From Verrucomicrobiia bacterium (GTDB taxonomy: Bacteria > Verrucomicrobiota > Verrucomicrobiia > Limisphaerales > JAUIHU01), in NCBI GenBank assembly GCA_030432175.1, contig JAUIHU010000066.1, forward strand, positions 1 through 11,942: 11,942 nucleotides of DNA, written 5' to 3'. The stretch's first letter is position 1; the number at the start of each line of letters is the position of its first letter. The position numbers were made by a program, and so were the translations under genes. This document shows positions 1-7,835 of the stretch, in pieces. The notes below the pieces were generated by a model that did no database searches, was not told where the DNA came from, and was given only the letters and a program-made list of their open reading frames with translations.

Positions 1-182
1 AAAGACCAGGCCATGCTCAACTGGCGCATCTGGTTCATGCAAACCTTGCTTTGGGCGTTGGCTTTGGCCTTGGACAGGGCGGGCAGCAGCATGGAAGCCA
101 ATATCGCAATGATAGAGATAACGACCAGCAGTTCAATGAGCGTAAATGCTTGGCGCGGAGCCGGGTGGTGATTTCCTGACAT
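1..182 (-). CDS. Type II secretion/type IV pilus-like pseudopilin, N-terminal part (runs off left edge)
   Basis: The minus strand from the ATG at 182 reads a short basic leader (MSGNHHPAPRQ) and then a classic class III prepilin signal, A-FTLIELLVVISIIAILAS, with the conserved Glu at +5 of the mature protein. A helix LLPALSKAKANAQSK follows, then C-M-N-Q-M-R-Q-L-S-M. In this family the leader is removed and Phe1 methylated by prepilin peptidase, and the hydrophobic helix packs into a pseudopilus or stays in the inner membrane. The residue before the cleavage site is Ala rather than the usual Gly, a variant I associate with PVC bacteria. The globular domain lies beyond the window, so the subtype cannot be told. 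Such genes occur in many paralogous copies in PVC genomes and need not belong to a secretion operon. No clear Shine-Dalgarno precedes the ATG. What is seen: the motif and start; inferred: the role. Confidence 0.9.
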   Translation of the reverse strand, partial: MSGNHHPAPRQAFTLIELLVVISIIAILASMLLPALSKAKANAQSKVCMNQMRQLSMAWS

Positions 183-560
183 TCAGTTATTCTGAGGAGT
201 TTCCAGTCATTGAGCAAACCCTGAATTCAGCGGGAATTTTTTTTCGTTGTAAAAAGCGCGGTTATCAATTTCTCAAAAAATCTCCAGTTCCTTCTCTGAT
301 AGATCAAACAAGTAGAACGAGGTTTCTTTTTTCTCCAAAGGTGAACGATTTTTCAAAATTAAAGGCGGATTACTGATTTAAATTGCCATGCAAAAGTCAA
401 AGCTCTTGCCGTTTATGGGCTTGGCGCTGTGTCTGCTTCGGGTGGAATTGTGTCTGGCTGGATAGGCTACAATGGGTTTTAAGCCGTATACGCGCCCCGG
501 TTTAGCCAAGGGGGTGGTTGTTAAATAAGAAATAACGCCTGACGCGAGTTAATAAAAGCA
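183..560. other. Intergenic region between divergent genes
   Basis: This 378-base stretch separates the pseudopilin (minus) from the FG-GAP gene (plus), so it should hold both promoters. I find no convincing -35/-10 pair for either. A perfect 10-base palindrome, CTGAATTCAG, lies at 221-230. Just after it comes a T-run (about 237-244), giving a weak terminator-like shape on the plus strand, but no plus-strand gene is seen upstream that would need it. A 25-codon ORF is listed separately. A 76-codon plus-strand ORF at 146-376 overlaps the pseudopilin start and looks non-coding. Confidence 0.6.
388..465 (+). CDS. Doubtful 25-codon ORF resembling a signal peptide
   Basis: ATG at 388 to TAG at 463 encodes MQKSKLLPFMGLALC followed by LLRVELCLAG: two lysines, a hydrophobic run and small residues at the end. 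It looks like an isolated signal peptide. It has no ribosome binding site and lies about 95 bases upstream of, and in a different frame from, the FG-GAP gene. It could be a chance ORF, a leader peptide, or the remnant of an older signal sequence. Chance is the most likely. Confidence 0.12.
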   Translation: MQKSKLLPFMGLALCLLRVELCLAG

Positions 561-3500
561 ATGACCAGGTTAAAGATTTACTTAAAAAAGGGAGTTGTGA
601 GATCGGATGCAGTTCTGGCTCTGTCTCTTCTCATCAACATTCATGCAAACGGCTTTCAGTTCAAAGCGCCTTCAGATAATGAGCCGGTACCAGGCCTGAA
701 TGCCCTGGGAATACCGGGAGTTCGTGATGGCTCTGTTGTCTGGGGAGATTTTGACCGGGACCGCGTCCTGGATCTGGCTATTGCTGGAAAGGATGCTGAA
801 GGGCATCGGACTCTGCAGATTCTGGTGGCCCGGACTGCTGGTAACGGACAGAAAAGCTTTCAGCTTTGGCAAAGCGAACAGGGGGTGAGTGGAATTGAGG
901 AAATGGATGAGTTAAATTTTGGGTGGGTCGGATTTTCTGATGTGGACCTGATCCCGATAGACTTTGATAAAGATGGGTGGCTGGATCTATTTGTTGTGGG
1001 GGAGACCGACGCAGGGTATCGCGCACACTTGTATCAGAATATTGAAATCAATCCACCCGGTCTGGAACCGCGTCGTTGTCTGGAATTATTCGCTGGTCCT
1101 GAAGGAGTGTTCCCCGGAGTGCGTGCCGGTCTGATGGGAGGTGGCGTTTCAATCGGGGACTACAACCGGGACGGAGTTCTGGATTATCTGGTGACTGGCA
1201 TCACCGGCCCCGGGCAGTTATCAACGACTATTTATCAGGGATTCCCATCCGTAATTCGTAAAGATGAACTGGCGTCAGCGGATCTCGTGCCGCTGGCGTT
1301 GGGGGCTGCTGCCTGGATGGATTATGATAATGACGGTTGGTTGGACTTTGCGGTTTGTGGACTCGGTTTTACACCAGGCTTCAATGGAAGCCAGACCCTG
1401 ATTTACCGCAATAACGGCGAAGGCGGATTTGAGTTGTCGCATCGGCTGTTAGGTGTGCAGATGGGCGATCTGGCTTGGGGAGATATTAATCAGGATGGAT
1501 GGCCGGACCTTGCTGTGACCGGCTGGAACACTCAGAGTGAACAGGGTGTCACTATGTGGTTTGAGAACCGATCAGATCTTGCTTCGCCGGATGGGCGCCG
1601 CTGGGCTCCTCATGCATTAGAAAGAGGATTGCGCAGTGGAAGAATTTTGCTGGCAGATCTGGACCTGAATGGTGGTTTGGATTTGGTAACGGTTGGGATC
1701 CAGCCTGATTTGGATGAAGCCACCCTGCAGGTGTACCTCAACACAAATGAAAACGGAGGGCTTGAACTATCCGAAACAACCGCTGAATGGCTGCTAAGCG
1801 AGCCGGATCAAAACCCGGTCCGGATTCCGGTTCCAAACAGTCCGGCGATTGCCCTGGGAGCATTTCAGGAAAACAACTTAAATCTCAGTGGCTATGGATT
1901 GGACCTGGTCATGGTGGGTGGCTCCATTGAGGAAACTCCCCTGTCTGTGACAGCCTTCAGCTCGATAACCGATTACGTTCCTTTACCAGAAAAGCCAGTT
2001 GGAATGATAGCGCGTATGATATCTCCGAATGAGGTTGAATTTACATGGGAACGATCGGACCGGGATTCCGATGGAGTGCGAACATACAACATCGAAATTG
2101 GTTTACAAAGACTGGGGGAAGAGGTGGTGGGATCGCTGACAGATGAATACTCAGCCGGATTTGGGACCAGTTATTTTCGAATGAGCCCAACGCCCGGGAT
2201 ACATGGAGGATCGCAAAGATTTGTTTTGGAGAACCCGCTGGTGGTTCGACCCGGAGCGGTTCTGTTCTGGCGAGTGGAGGCATTGGACGGAGCCTTCAGA
2301 ACTTCCGGAATGACCCCCGGTCCGATCTACAGAAATCCTTATCGCATTCCTTATTTTGCGCCTGCCTATGAAGGAGAGTCTCTTGGGATCGCAAATGGGG
2401 CGGACTTCGGTGATTATGACGGTGATGGGGATTTAGACCTGGCGGTGGGAGGCGATCAGGGATTGCGTGTTTTGGAAAATGTGGCGACTACAAATAACGG
2501 ATTTGATTTTCAAAATGAATGGCATGACCGACCTGCAATGCAGGATGGAGACGCATTGCTTCCTTTTGAATTCAGAGTATCCGGATCCGTCCGTTGGGGG
2601 GATGCAAATGGGGATAACCATCTGGACCTTCTGGTTGCTGGAGCCTCGGCGGATGGTATAGGAAATGACGACCTGATCATCTATTTAAATCAGGGCGCCG
2701 ACTCCGACTGGGCATTTGAAAAGATCGTTCTGATGAGCGTGGGCGCGGCGACTGGATCCGCTGAGTGGCTGGACTTTGACCTGGACGGAGATCTGGATGT
2801 GGTCGTTGCTGGAGGAGGTCGGGACAATCCGGCTTTCTTCCTGATGAGAAATGAATGGGATCCACAAGATCCGGAAGCGGACCTGCAGTTTGTCAGGGTA
2901 TTCGGACTGGAAGAAATCCAGCCTTTGGGTAGTGCGCCGGAAATAGCAGTGGAAGATTTTGATCGGGACGGCTGGCCGGATCTGGTTCATGCGGGATATC
3001 ACCACCCTTCGCAAAGTTACCACACACGTCTTTACAAAAATCTCGGACCGGATCCGGAGCGCCAAGAACACTGGGTTTGGGAAGAGATGGCTGAATTGAA
3101 TCTGGTTGGGTTACGAGATGCTGCATTAACCTGGGCGGACTGGGATGGCGATGGCTGGCCGGATTTATTTGTAACCGGGTATTATTACGATGGAAGCGCC
3201 AACCAGCATATCGCCCGACTGTACCTCAATCGCCCGCGAGTTGATGGCGATGGCGCAGAGCTGCCAGGCCAACGACTGCTCCTGGATGCAGCGGACGTGG
3301 ATGAATTTGATGTTTCTGCATTGGATGGGCGGGGGTATTCGCGGGGATCTGTTGCGGCTGTGGATTTGAATCATGACGGGTTGCTGGATCTGGTCCTCGG
3401 GGGAGCTACAAGTGGGCTTAGTGAGACGACTGTATGGATTCAGGAACTGGATCCGTTGACTGGAGTGCGGAGACTGAATCATTTGCCGGAAGCCTCTTCA

Positions 3501-4994
3501 GGAACGCTTGTTTATGACGGAGATCTTGGAGTTCCGGGAGATTTGCCTGCCATGCAGAATGGAGCGATTGCTGTTGGTGATTTTAACCTTGATCAGCGAC
3601 TGGACCTGGCCATGGTTGGACAGGGAAATCCGATTCAATTATTTGCAAATCATTGGATTCGGGACAACACAGACCCGACTTCCAGAGATCATCACATCCG
3701 CCCGAATCGTCCAGATAACATTGTTTTGGAGTACGATCCTCAAAGTGTAACAGGCAAAGTCGCGCTGCGCTGGACTTCAGGATCTGACTTTACCGAGACC
3801 TATCCCGACACGCCTGTTCGTTCTCTGACTTATAACCTTTTCTTGAGAGATGGAGGCACAGGGAAATTCCTTATTTCTCCAATGGCGCCCGTTGATCAAA
3901 ACATTGGATTTCGTGGACTCAGACATATCATGCGGTCGGGAATGCGAGGTTTGACGGATCAGGATGATGAAGAATGGGTTCTGCGGAAAACTTTGAAAGA
4001 TTTCCAGCCACAGCTGGGGCAGGTTCTGGAGTTTGGGGTGCAGACAGTAGATTCGGGATATTATGTGTCTGAATGGACAACAGGATCGGTTATGATCCCA
4101 GCCATAATCAGCGGAAGAGTCAGGGATCAGTCGGATCCGCCGCAGGGTTTGGTCGGTTGGCAGGTTTACTGGGATCTAAATGGCAATGGACAGTTTGATC
4201 CAGATGAGCCAGGCGCAAGAACCGGATTGGAAGGTAAGTATGAAATAGCGGTCTTTGATTCAGGGAACGCGCCAGTTCGCCAGATCAATCCTGCGGGTTG
4301 GGTGGAAGTGGAAGGTCCTGACGCAGCGATTGAGGTCATGGCTGGTGATGCGGGAGAAACGCTGGTGGTAGAGGATTTTGTAAATCGGTTTGAGTCCGGG
4401 CAAATCTACGGAAGACTATGGGAGGATCGAAATGCCAACGGAATAGTGGATCTGGATGAGGAAGGGCAGGTTTTAGACGGATGGCGTGTCTTTGTGGATC
4501 TGGATCAGGACGGACAGCTGGGCGAGGGAGAACCTGTTGCCCAAACAAATGAAGACGGCCGTTACTTCTTGGACCGGGTGGCAGCAGGGGAGCGAGTGGT
4601 TCGAGTTGATAGCAGTTCTGTATTGAATGGATGGGAGCAGACATTCCCGGATATGGCTGGAGTTTTTGAGGGAGCGCATCAGGTGGAAGTTCAACCTGAT
4701 GAGACAAGTGTCATGGTGGACTTTGGGTTTCGACCCATGGGGCCAGCTCCAGAACCTGAGAGAGTCATGGAAGTTTCCTCTTACCAGATGTCTGGAGAAG
4801 GTGGAGAGTTGACCCTGTCATTTCGGATATTGAAGCCGGGGGATTATCAATTACAGCGAAGTGAGGATCTGATTCATTGGGAAACGGTTCTCACAGTGGG
4901 AGATGCTGAAACGAGAGTGGACTGGAAAGAATCGTCGGGGATCAAAGGAGGATTTTTCCGCATGATTCAGGCGCAGGCGGGTGGAGGCAATTGA
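561..4994 (+). CDS. Secreted FG-GAP/VCBS double beta-propeller protein with SdrD_B-like domains
   Basis: A 1477-residue extracellular protein, probably for adhesion or carbohydrate binding; the substrate is unknown. A signal peptide is likely (basic start, hydrophobic core AVLALSLLINI near residues 17-28, cleavage near HANG). Calcium-binding FG-GAP motifs of the type D-x-D-x-D-G-x-x-D followed by hydrophobics and G recur near residues 61, 134, 198, 255, 307 and 364, with a degenerate seventh near 430-455: one 7-bladed propeller. A fibronectin-like domain spans about 475-595. A second set follows near 615, 680, 736, 798, 858, 934 and 1005, and a second fibronectin-like domain spans about 1048-1180. 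Two SdrD_B-like domains (about 1183-1265 and 1280-1390) carry D-x-N-x-N-G and D-x-D-x-D-G loops. The last 70 residues (YQLQRSEDLIHWE...FFRM) resemble a verrucomicrobial C-terminal tail. The ATG is the first after an in-frame TGA at 540; the ribosome binding site is weak. The domain calls are firm, the function is not. Confidence 0.93.
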   Translation: MTRLKIYLKKGVVRSDAVLALSLLINIHANGFQFKAPSDNEPVPGLNALGIPGVRDGSVVWGDFDRDRVLDLAIAGKDAEGHRTLQILVARTAGNGQKSFQLWQSEQGVSGIEEMDELNFGWVGFSDVDLIPIDFDKDGWLDLFVVGETDAGYRAHLYQNIEINPPGLEPRRCLELFAGPEGVFPGVRAGLMGGGVSIGDYNRDGVLDYLVTGITGPGQLSTTIYQGFPSVIRKDELASADLVPLALGAAAWMDYDNDGWLDFAVCGLGFTPGFNGSQTLIYRNNGEGGFELSHRLLGVQMGDLAWGDINQDGWPDLAVTGWNTQSEQGVTMWFENRSDLASPDGRRWAPHALERGLRSGRILLADLDLNGGLDLVTVGIQPDLDEATLQVYLNTNENGGLELSETTAEWLLSEPDQNPVRIPVPNSPAIALGAFQENNLNLSGYGLDLVMVGGSIEETPLSVTAFSSITDYVPLPEKPVGMIARMISPNEVEFTWERSDRDSDGVRTYNIEIGLQRLGEEVVGSLTDEYSAGFGTSYFRMSPTPGIHGGSQRFVLENPLVVRPGAVLFWRVEALDGAFRTSGMTPGPIYRNPYRIPYFAPAYEGESLGIANGADFGDYDGDGDLDLAVGGDQGLRVLENVATTNNGFDFQNEWHDRPAMQDGDALLPFEFRVSGSVRWGDANGDNHLDLLVAGASADGIGNDDLIIYLNQGADSDWAFEKIVLMSVGAATGSAEWLDFDLDGDLDVVVAGGGRDNPAFFLMRNEWDPQDPEADLQFVRVFGLEEIQPLGSAPEIAVEDFDRDGWPDLVHAGYHHPSQSYHTRLYKNLGPDPERQEHWVWEEMAELNLVGLRDAALTWADWDGDGWPDLFVTGYYYDGSANQHIARLYLNRPRVDGDGAELPGQRLLLDAADVDEFDVSALDGRGYSRGSVAAVDLNHDGLLDLVLGGATSGLSETTVWIQELDPLTGVRRLNHLPEASSGTLVYDGDLGVPGDLPAMQNGAIAVGDFNLDQRLDLAMVGQGNPIQLFANHWIRDNTDPTSRDHHIRPNRPDNIVLEYDPQSVTGKVALRWTSGSDFTETYPDTPVRSLTYNLFLRDGGTGKFLISPMAPVDQNIGFRGLRHIMRSGMRGLTDQDDEEWVLRKTLKDFQPQLGQVLEFGVQTVDSGYYVSEWTTGSVMIPAIISGRVRDQSDPPQGLVGWQVYWDLNGNGQFDPDEPGARTGLEGKYEIAVFDSGNAPVRQINPAGWVEVEGPDAAIEVMAGDAGETLVVEDFVNRFESGQIYGRLWEDRNANGIVDLDEEGQVLDGWRVFVDLDQDGQLGEGEPVAQTNEDGRYFLDRVAAGERVVRVDSSSVLNGWEQTFPDMAGVFEGAHQVEVQPDETSVMVDFGFRPMGPAPEPERVMEVSSYQMSGEGGELTLSFRILKPGDYQLQRSEDLIHWETVLTVGDAETRVDWKESSGIKGGFFRMIQAQAGGGN

Positions 4995-5001
4995 CTTGCA
5001 A

Positions 5002-5039
5002 TCCCAACTGTTCAGGTTGGAATCCCTGAACAGTTGGGA
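5002..5039. terminator. Perfect 15-bp hairpin between convergent genes
   Basis: TCCCAACTGTTCAGG at 5002-5016 is exactly complementary to CCTGAACAGTTGGGA at 5025-5039, with an 8-base loop. It begins 7 bases after the FG-GAP stop (TGA 4992-4994) and lies 12 bases beyond the stop of the opposite gene (TAG 5052-5054). This is where a shared bidirectional terminator would sit. Neither side has a T-run, so it may work as a transcript-end stabiliser or a factor-dependent stop rather than a standard intrinsic terminator. Confidence 0.65.
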
Positions 5040-5051
5040 GAAGGCAGTTCG

Positions 5052-7136
5052 CTAGAAGGAGAATTCCCAAGAGTGAACGGTTTTGGATTTAAGAAACGCG
5101 TCCAGTTTTTCCTGGGGCATATTGAAACCGGGAGCCAGAGACGTCCCATCAATAAGCGACATATTATGATGGATCGGACAGTATAAAATAACCTGACTTG
5201 GATTCGAGTCGTTAACCTTGTCTCCACTGCGATACAGGTAGGTGATGTTGTCTTGTGTCAAAGTAGTTGTTCCCAAGCTTTTTCCCTGTTTTTCAGAATC
5301 GGAAGGGCACACAAATTCCATGCTTGAAGAAACATAGCCAGAACTGATTAATTCGTTGAAGTAAGCTATGGAATTTTCGTCGAAACCTTCTTCATTCAGT
5401 TTTCTTGATGATGAGAATTTTTCGGTTTCGTGTACGTGTTGATCATTGTGATCAGCTGCAAAAAGTCTCAAACCAAGACTCAACATTTTTAGATTGTTGA
5501 AACACTGGATCGTTTCAGTTTTTGTCTTGATTTTTTGATCCTGTAATTGAATTGCCTCAGGGTCGGCAGAGGTGTTTAAATTTCCCTCCGACATCAATGT
5601 GGAACCTTTGAAAACTGCATACTTTTTGTTGTTTAAATCAATTGCGAAACTTAGGTCAATTCCATTGAAGATGATACTTATAGAGATGCCCTCAAGTTGG
5701 TAAGGCATATCCGGCAGGTCCGGGCTTCCCATTATTTTGCAATTCATCTGGTTCTCTGTTAGAAAATTTAGGAGCGCGCCTGGAAAATCTTCAGAAGGTT
5801 CCAGATAAAATGTTTTCCCGGCCAGGTCTGAGGCTTTTAAATCATCCGTATTATAGTAAGTGGACGGATTGATAATTGCCATTTGGGAAGGTAGCAGGTC
5901 TAGTTTTGTTGCCAAGGCTCCCTGGTCTGATTGTATGATGTTACCGGAAGTGATTGCTATCACCTCCTCCTCGGGTGAACTGGGCGATAATGGGAATAAT
6001 TTAAAGAACTTTTTCGTTTCCTCATTAATCTCAATATAGAAGATTGAATTTGGATCAGGAAATTGCGACTGCGATTTTTTAAATAAAATGTGATTCCCGT
6101 CAAATTGAATAGTAAACTTTTCAGGTCGATTGTAAGCCTTAAAGAATAGCGCCTCTTCGGAGCTGGCGACATAGAAACCTTGATCGGATTCACTGGAACT
6201 GGTCAGTAAATAATAATTCCCAATATATGATTGGGTATCTAAAGGAGCTTTGGACCCCTGATCTCCCAGTTTCACAGATAAATCAAAAGGATCATTAGAA
6301 GATGCTGCTTCCATTGCAGCAAACGCTCTGTCCATTGCTCCATAATTGGATTCATAATCCACCTGGTCGAGATCCTCTTCAGTCAGTTTAATAGAAGGGA
6401 AATTTCTATTATCCGCCATGCCGAGAGACAAAATATCAAAGTCCTTTTCTTTGAAATTGATTGACTTAAAAACCATGGAAAGATTGGGATTCGGATCGGG
6501 CACAATGAGGTTCAGTCCGACTTCAATGTTCCTTGGTCGCTCATTCGATAGATCGAAACTGCTGACATAACAAAGCTGACCGGAGCTGTCCTTTACAAAT
6601 AAACTCAACTCATCATTCAGGTATTGGACGATATAAGTTAGAACTCCGGTATCATATCCGAGATTGTCCAAATTTTCCAACTGCCCCTTGATCCGGTACC
6701 CGGTGTCGCGGTTCATGACTTCGACGATGATCGAATCCACTGACCAGCTGCTGGCCCTTTCAAAGCGGATCACTTTGTTGTTGTAAGCCAGCCGAATCCC
6801 TCCGGAAATCCATTCATCATTGTTCGGGTTGGGGACGACATCAAGATCGACAAAAAACTGGAAATGACTGGTTGCTTTATGGAGCGCAAAAAATGGGGCA
6901 CGAATATTGAATGCTCCATTGAAATCCTGTTCGCCAATGACAGAAGTAATTTCAACACTATTTGGGTCATCCTCAAGAATTTTGATACGGTTTTGACCTG
7001 CGTAATCTGAATTCAGCTGAGTAATGACCTCCTTTGGTACTTCGTAATTCTGTGAGTCGGAACGGTTGCAAGCGGTTACTCCGATAACCAGAGCGGTCAC
7101 TGAGGTGGCGAAAATTGTATTTGCTATACTAGGCAT
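5052..7136 (-). CDS. Large lipoprotein with a C-terminal pseudopilin-like domain
   Basis: From the ATG at 7136 this is 694 residues. The N-terminus is a hydrophobic segment ending in the lipobox V-T-A-C (Cys23), so the mature protein should be lipid-anchored. Residues about 30-230 are beta-rich and might be a concanavalin-A-like sandwich (weak guess). Residues about 310-535 are also beta-rich and not recognised. From Cys545 to the end the protein matches the neighbouring 181-residue lipoprotein: C-x-N-L-K, D-H, VHETE, RKLNEEGFD, AYF-x-ELI, CPSD, YLYRSGD, SNPS, YCPIHHN, DG. This block resembles the soluble part of PVC pseudopilins (C-N-N-L-K-Q-L ... CPSD ... H-N ... ADG). The n-region from ATG 7136 has no positive charge. 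A TTG at 7184 would add RLLKKFCPPLSLIKK, which supplies it, so the start is uncertain. No Shine-Dalgarno is visible at either. It ends in TAG. Function unknown. Confidence 0.85.
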   Translation of the reverse strand: MPSIANTIFATSVTALVIGVTACNRSDSQNYEVPKEVITQLNSDYAGQNRIKILEDDPNSVEITSVIGEQDFNGAFNIRAPFFALHKATSHFQFFVDLDVVPNPNNDEWISGGIRLAYNNKVIRFERASSWSVDSIIVEVMNRDTGYRIKGQLENLDNLGYDTGVLTYIVQYLNDELSLFVKDSSGQLCYVSSFDLSNERPRNIEVGLNLIVPDPNPNLSMVFKSINFKEKDFDILSLGMADNRNFPSIKLTEEDLDQVDYESNYGAMDRAFAAMEAASSNDPFDLSVKLGDQGSKAPLDTQSYIGNYYLLTSSSESDQGFYVASSEEALFFKAYNRPEKFTIQFDGNHILFKKSQSQFPDPNSIFYIEINEETKKFFKLFPLSPSSPEEEVIAITSGNIIQSDQGALATKLDLLPSQMAIINPSTYYNTDDLKASDLAGKTFYLEPSEDFPGALLNFLTENQMNCKIMGSPDLPDMPYQLEGISISIIFNGIDLSFAIDLNNKKYAVFKGSTLMSEGNLNTSADPEAIQLQDQKIKTKTETIQCFNNLKMLSLGLRLFAADHNDQHVHETEKFSSSRKLNEEGFDENSIAYFNELISSGYVSSSMEFVCPSDSEKQGKSLGTTTLTQDNITYLYRSGDKVNDSNPSQVILYCPIHHNMSLIDGTSLAPGFNMPQEKLDAFLKSKTVHSWEFSF

Positions 7137-7198
7137 TTTTTTAATTAAGGAAAGGGGTGGGCAGAATTTTTTTAGTAGTCTCAATCAAATGGGTATGA

Positions 7199-7744
7199 CT
7201 ACGAATCTGCTGTTCTGGAATTCAGAAAACTATCCAGATCACTTTGAGATCTTTTGATTGTTGGAGCCCTGACACTCCCGTCCGCTAAAGCAACATTGTG
7301 ATGGATGGGGCAGTAAACAATGACTTGTGTAGATGGATTCGACATGGAGACCAGATCGCCACTTCGATAGAGGTAAGAAATGTTGCTCTGCTTAAGTGAA
7401 GGGTTTAGGGGAGTCAGAGTCTCTGTGGTGTCGTCCGAAGGACATTTCAGCGTTAAAGGAATCAATCCGTGGTCAATCAATTCTTGAAAATATGCCAGGG
7501 CATTATCGTCAAAACCTTCCTCATTCAGTTTTCTCTCAGATCGAAAGGGTTCTGTTTCATGAACGAACTTTTCATCATGATCAATTGAATGCTTTCTCAA
7601 ATTAAAGTTAATGTCCTTTAAATTTCCAACACAAGTCATGAGTTTCATTTTCTCTTCAGCTTTTTCTTTTGCGTTACATCCTGAAAAAACACATCCCACC
7701 AAAATGGCTGATATTAGAAGAACAGAAAGTTTAATTGAGTTCAT
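7199..7744 (-). CDS. Small lipoprotein with a pseudopilin-like domain, paralogue of the next gene's C-terminus
   Basis: 181 residues from an ATG at 7744. MNSIKLSVLLISAILVGC begins a lipoprotein signal peptide; the likely lipidated residue is Cys23 (V-F-S-G-C), with Cys18 (L-V-G-C) as an alternative. A short charged linker (KEKAEEKMK) leads to the domain at about 35-181: TCVGNLK, DHDEKFVHETE, RKLNEEGFDDNALAYFQELI, CPSD, NISYLYRSGD, SNPS, YCPIHHNVALADGS. These blocks recur almost unchanged at the C-terminus of the downstream lipoprotein, showing a duplication. They also match the order of conserved pieces in PVC pseudopilin globular domains, but the FTLIE helix is replaced by a lipid anchor. 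The stop lies 62 bases before ATG 7136 of the next gene, so co-transcription is likely. Role unknown; a binding or assembly part at a membrane surface is conceivable. Confidence 0.88.
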   Translation of the reverse strand: MNSIKLSVLLISAILVGCVFSGCNAKEKAEEKMKLMTCVGNLKDINFNLRKHSIDHDEKFVHETEPFRSERKLNEEGFDDNALAYFQELIDHGLIPLTLKCPSDDTTETLTPLNPSLKQSNISYLYRSGDLVSMSNPSTQVIVYCPIHHNVALADGSVRAPTIKRSQSDLDSFLNSRTADS

Positions 7745-7835
7745 CTATTAACTTGGACCTGTTTTTTATACGGGTCAAAATGGAGATGGGGATTTTACTT
7801 CCTTTAGACGTTTGATGTCATGTGTATGACGCTTA

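Noticed and set aside
215..246. Terminator-like CCCTG/CAG-GGG with a T-run on the plus strand
   Set aside because: The stem is short and bulged, and no plus-strand gene is seen upstream that would need it.
146..376. 76-codon plus-strand ORF over the pseudopilin start
   Set aside because: It overlaps the strongly supported minus-strand prepilin start, has no ribosome binding site and has a composition unlike protein.
448..473. Promoter TTGTGT...TACAAT ahead of the FG-GAP gene
   Set aside because: The spacer is only 14 bases and both boxes deviate from consensus; it is not better than chance.
2685..3071. Long minus-strand ORFs inside the FG-GAP gene (also near 3165-3482 and 4336-4707)
   Set aside because: They lie opposite well-supported repeat-containing coding sequence, and the products are Pro/Arg/Ser-rich shadows without motifs.
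741..3660. Tandem DNA repeats or a CRISPR-like array in the FG-GAP gene
   Set aside because: The recurring GAT/GGA-rich words come from the repeated protein motif; spacing is irregular and the DNA copies differ.
7817..7830. Hairpin GTCAT-GTGT-ATGAC after the 7836 stop as a terminator
   Set aside because: The stem is only 5 bp and no T-run follows on the minus strand.
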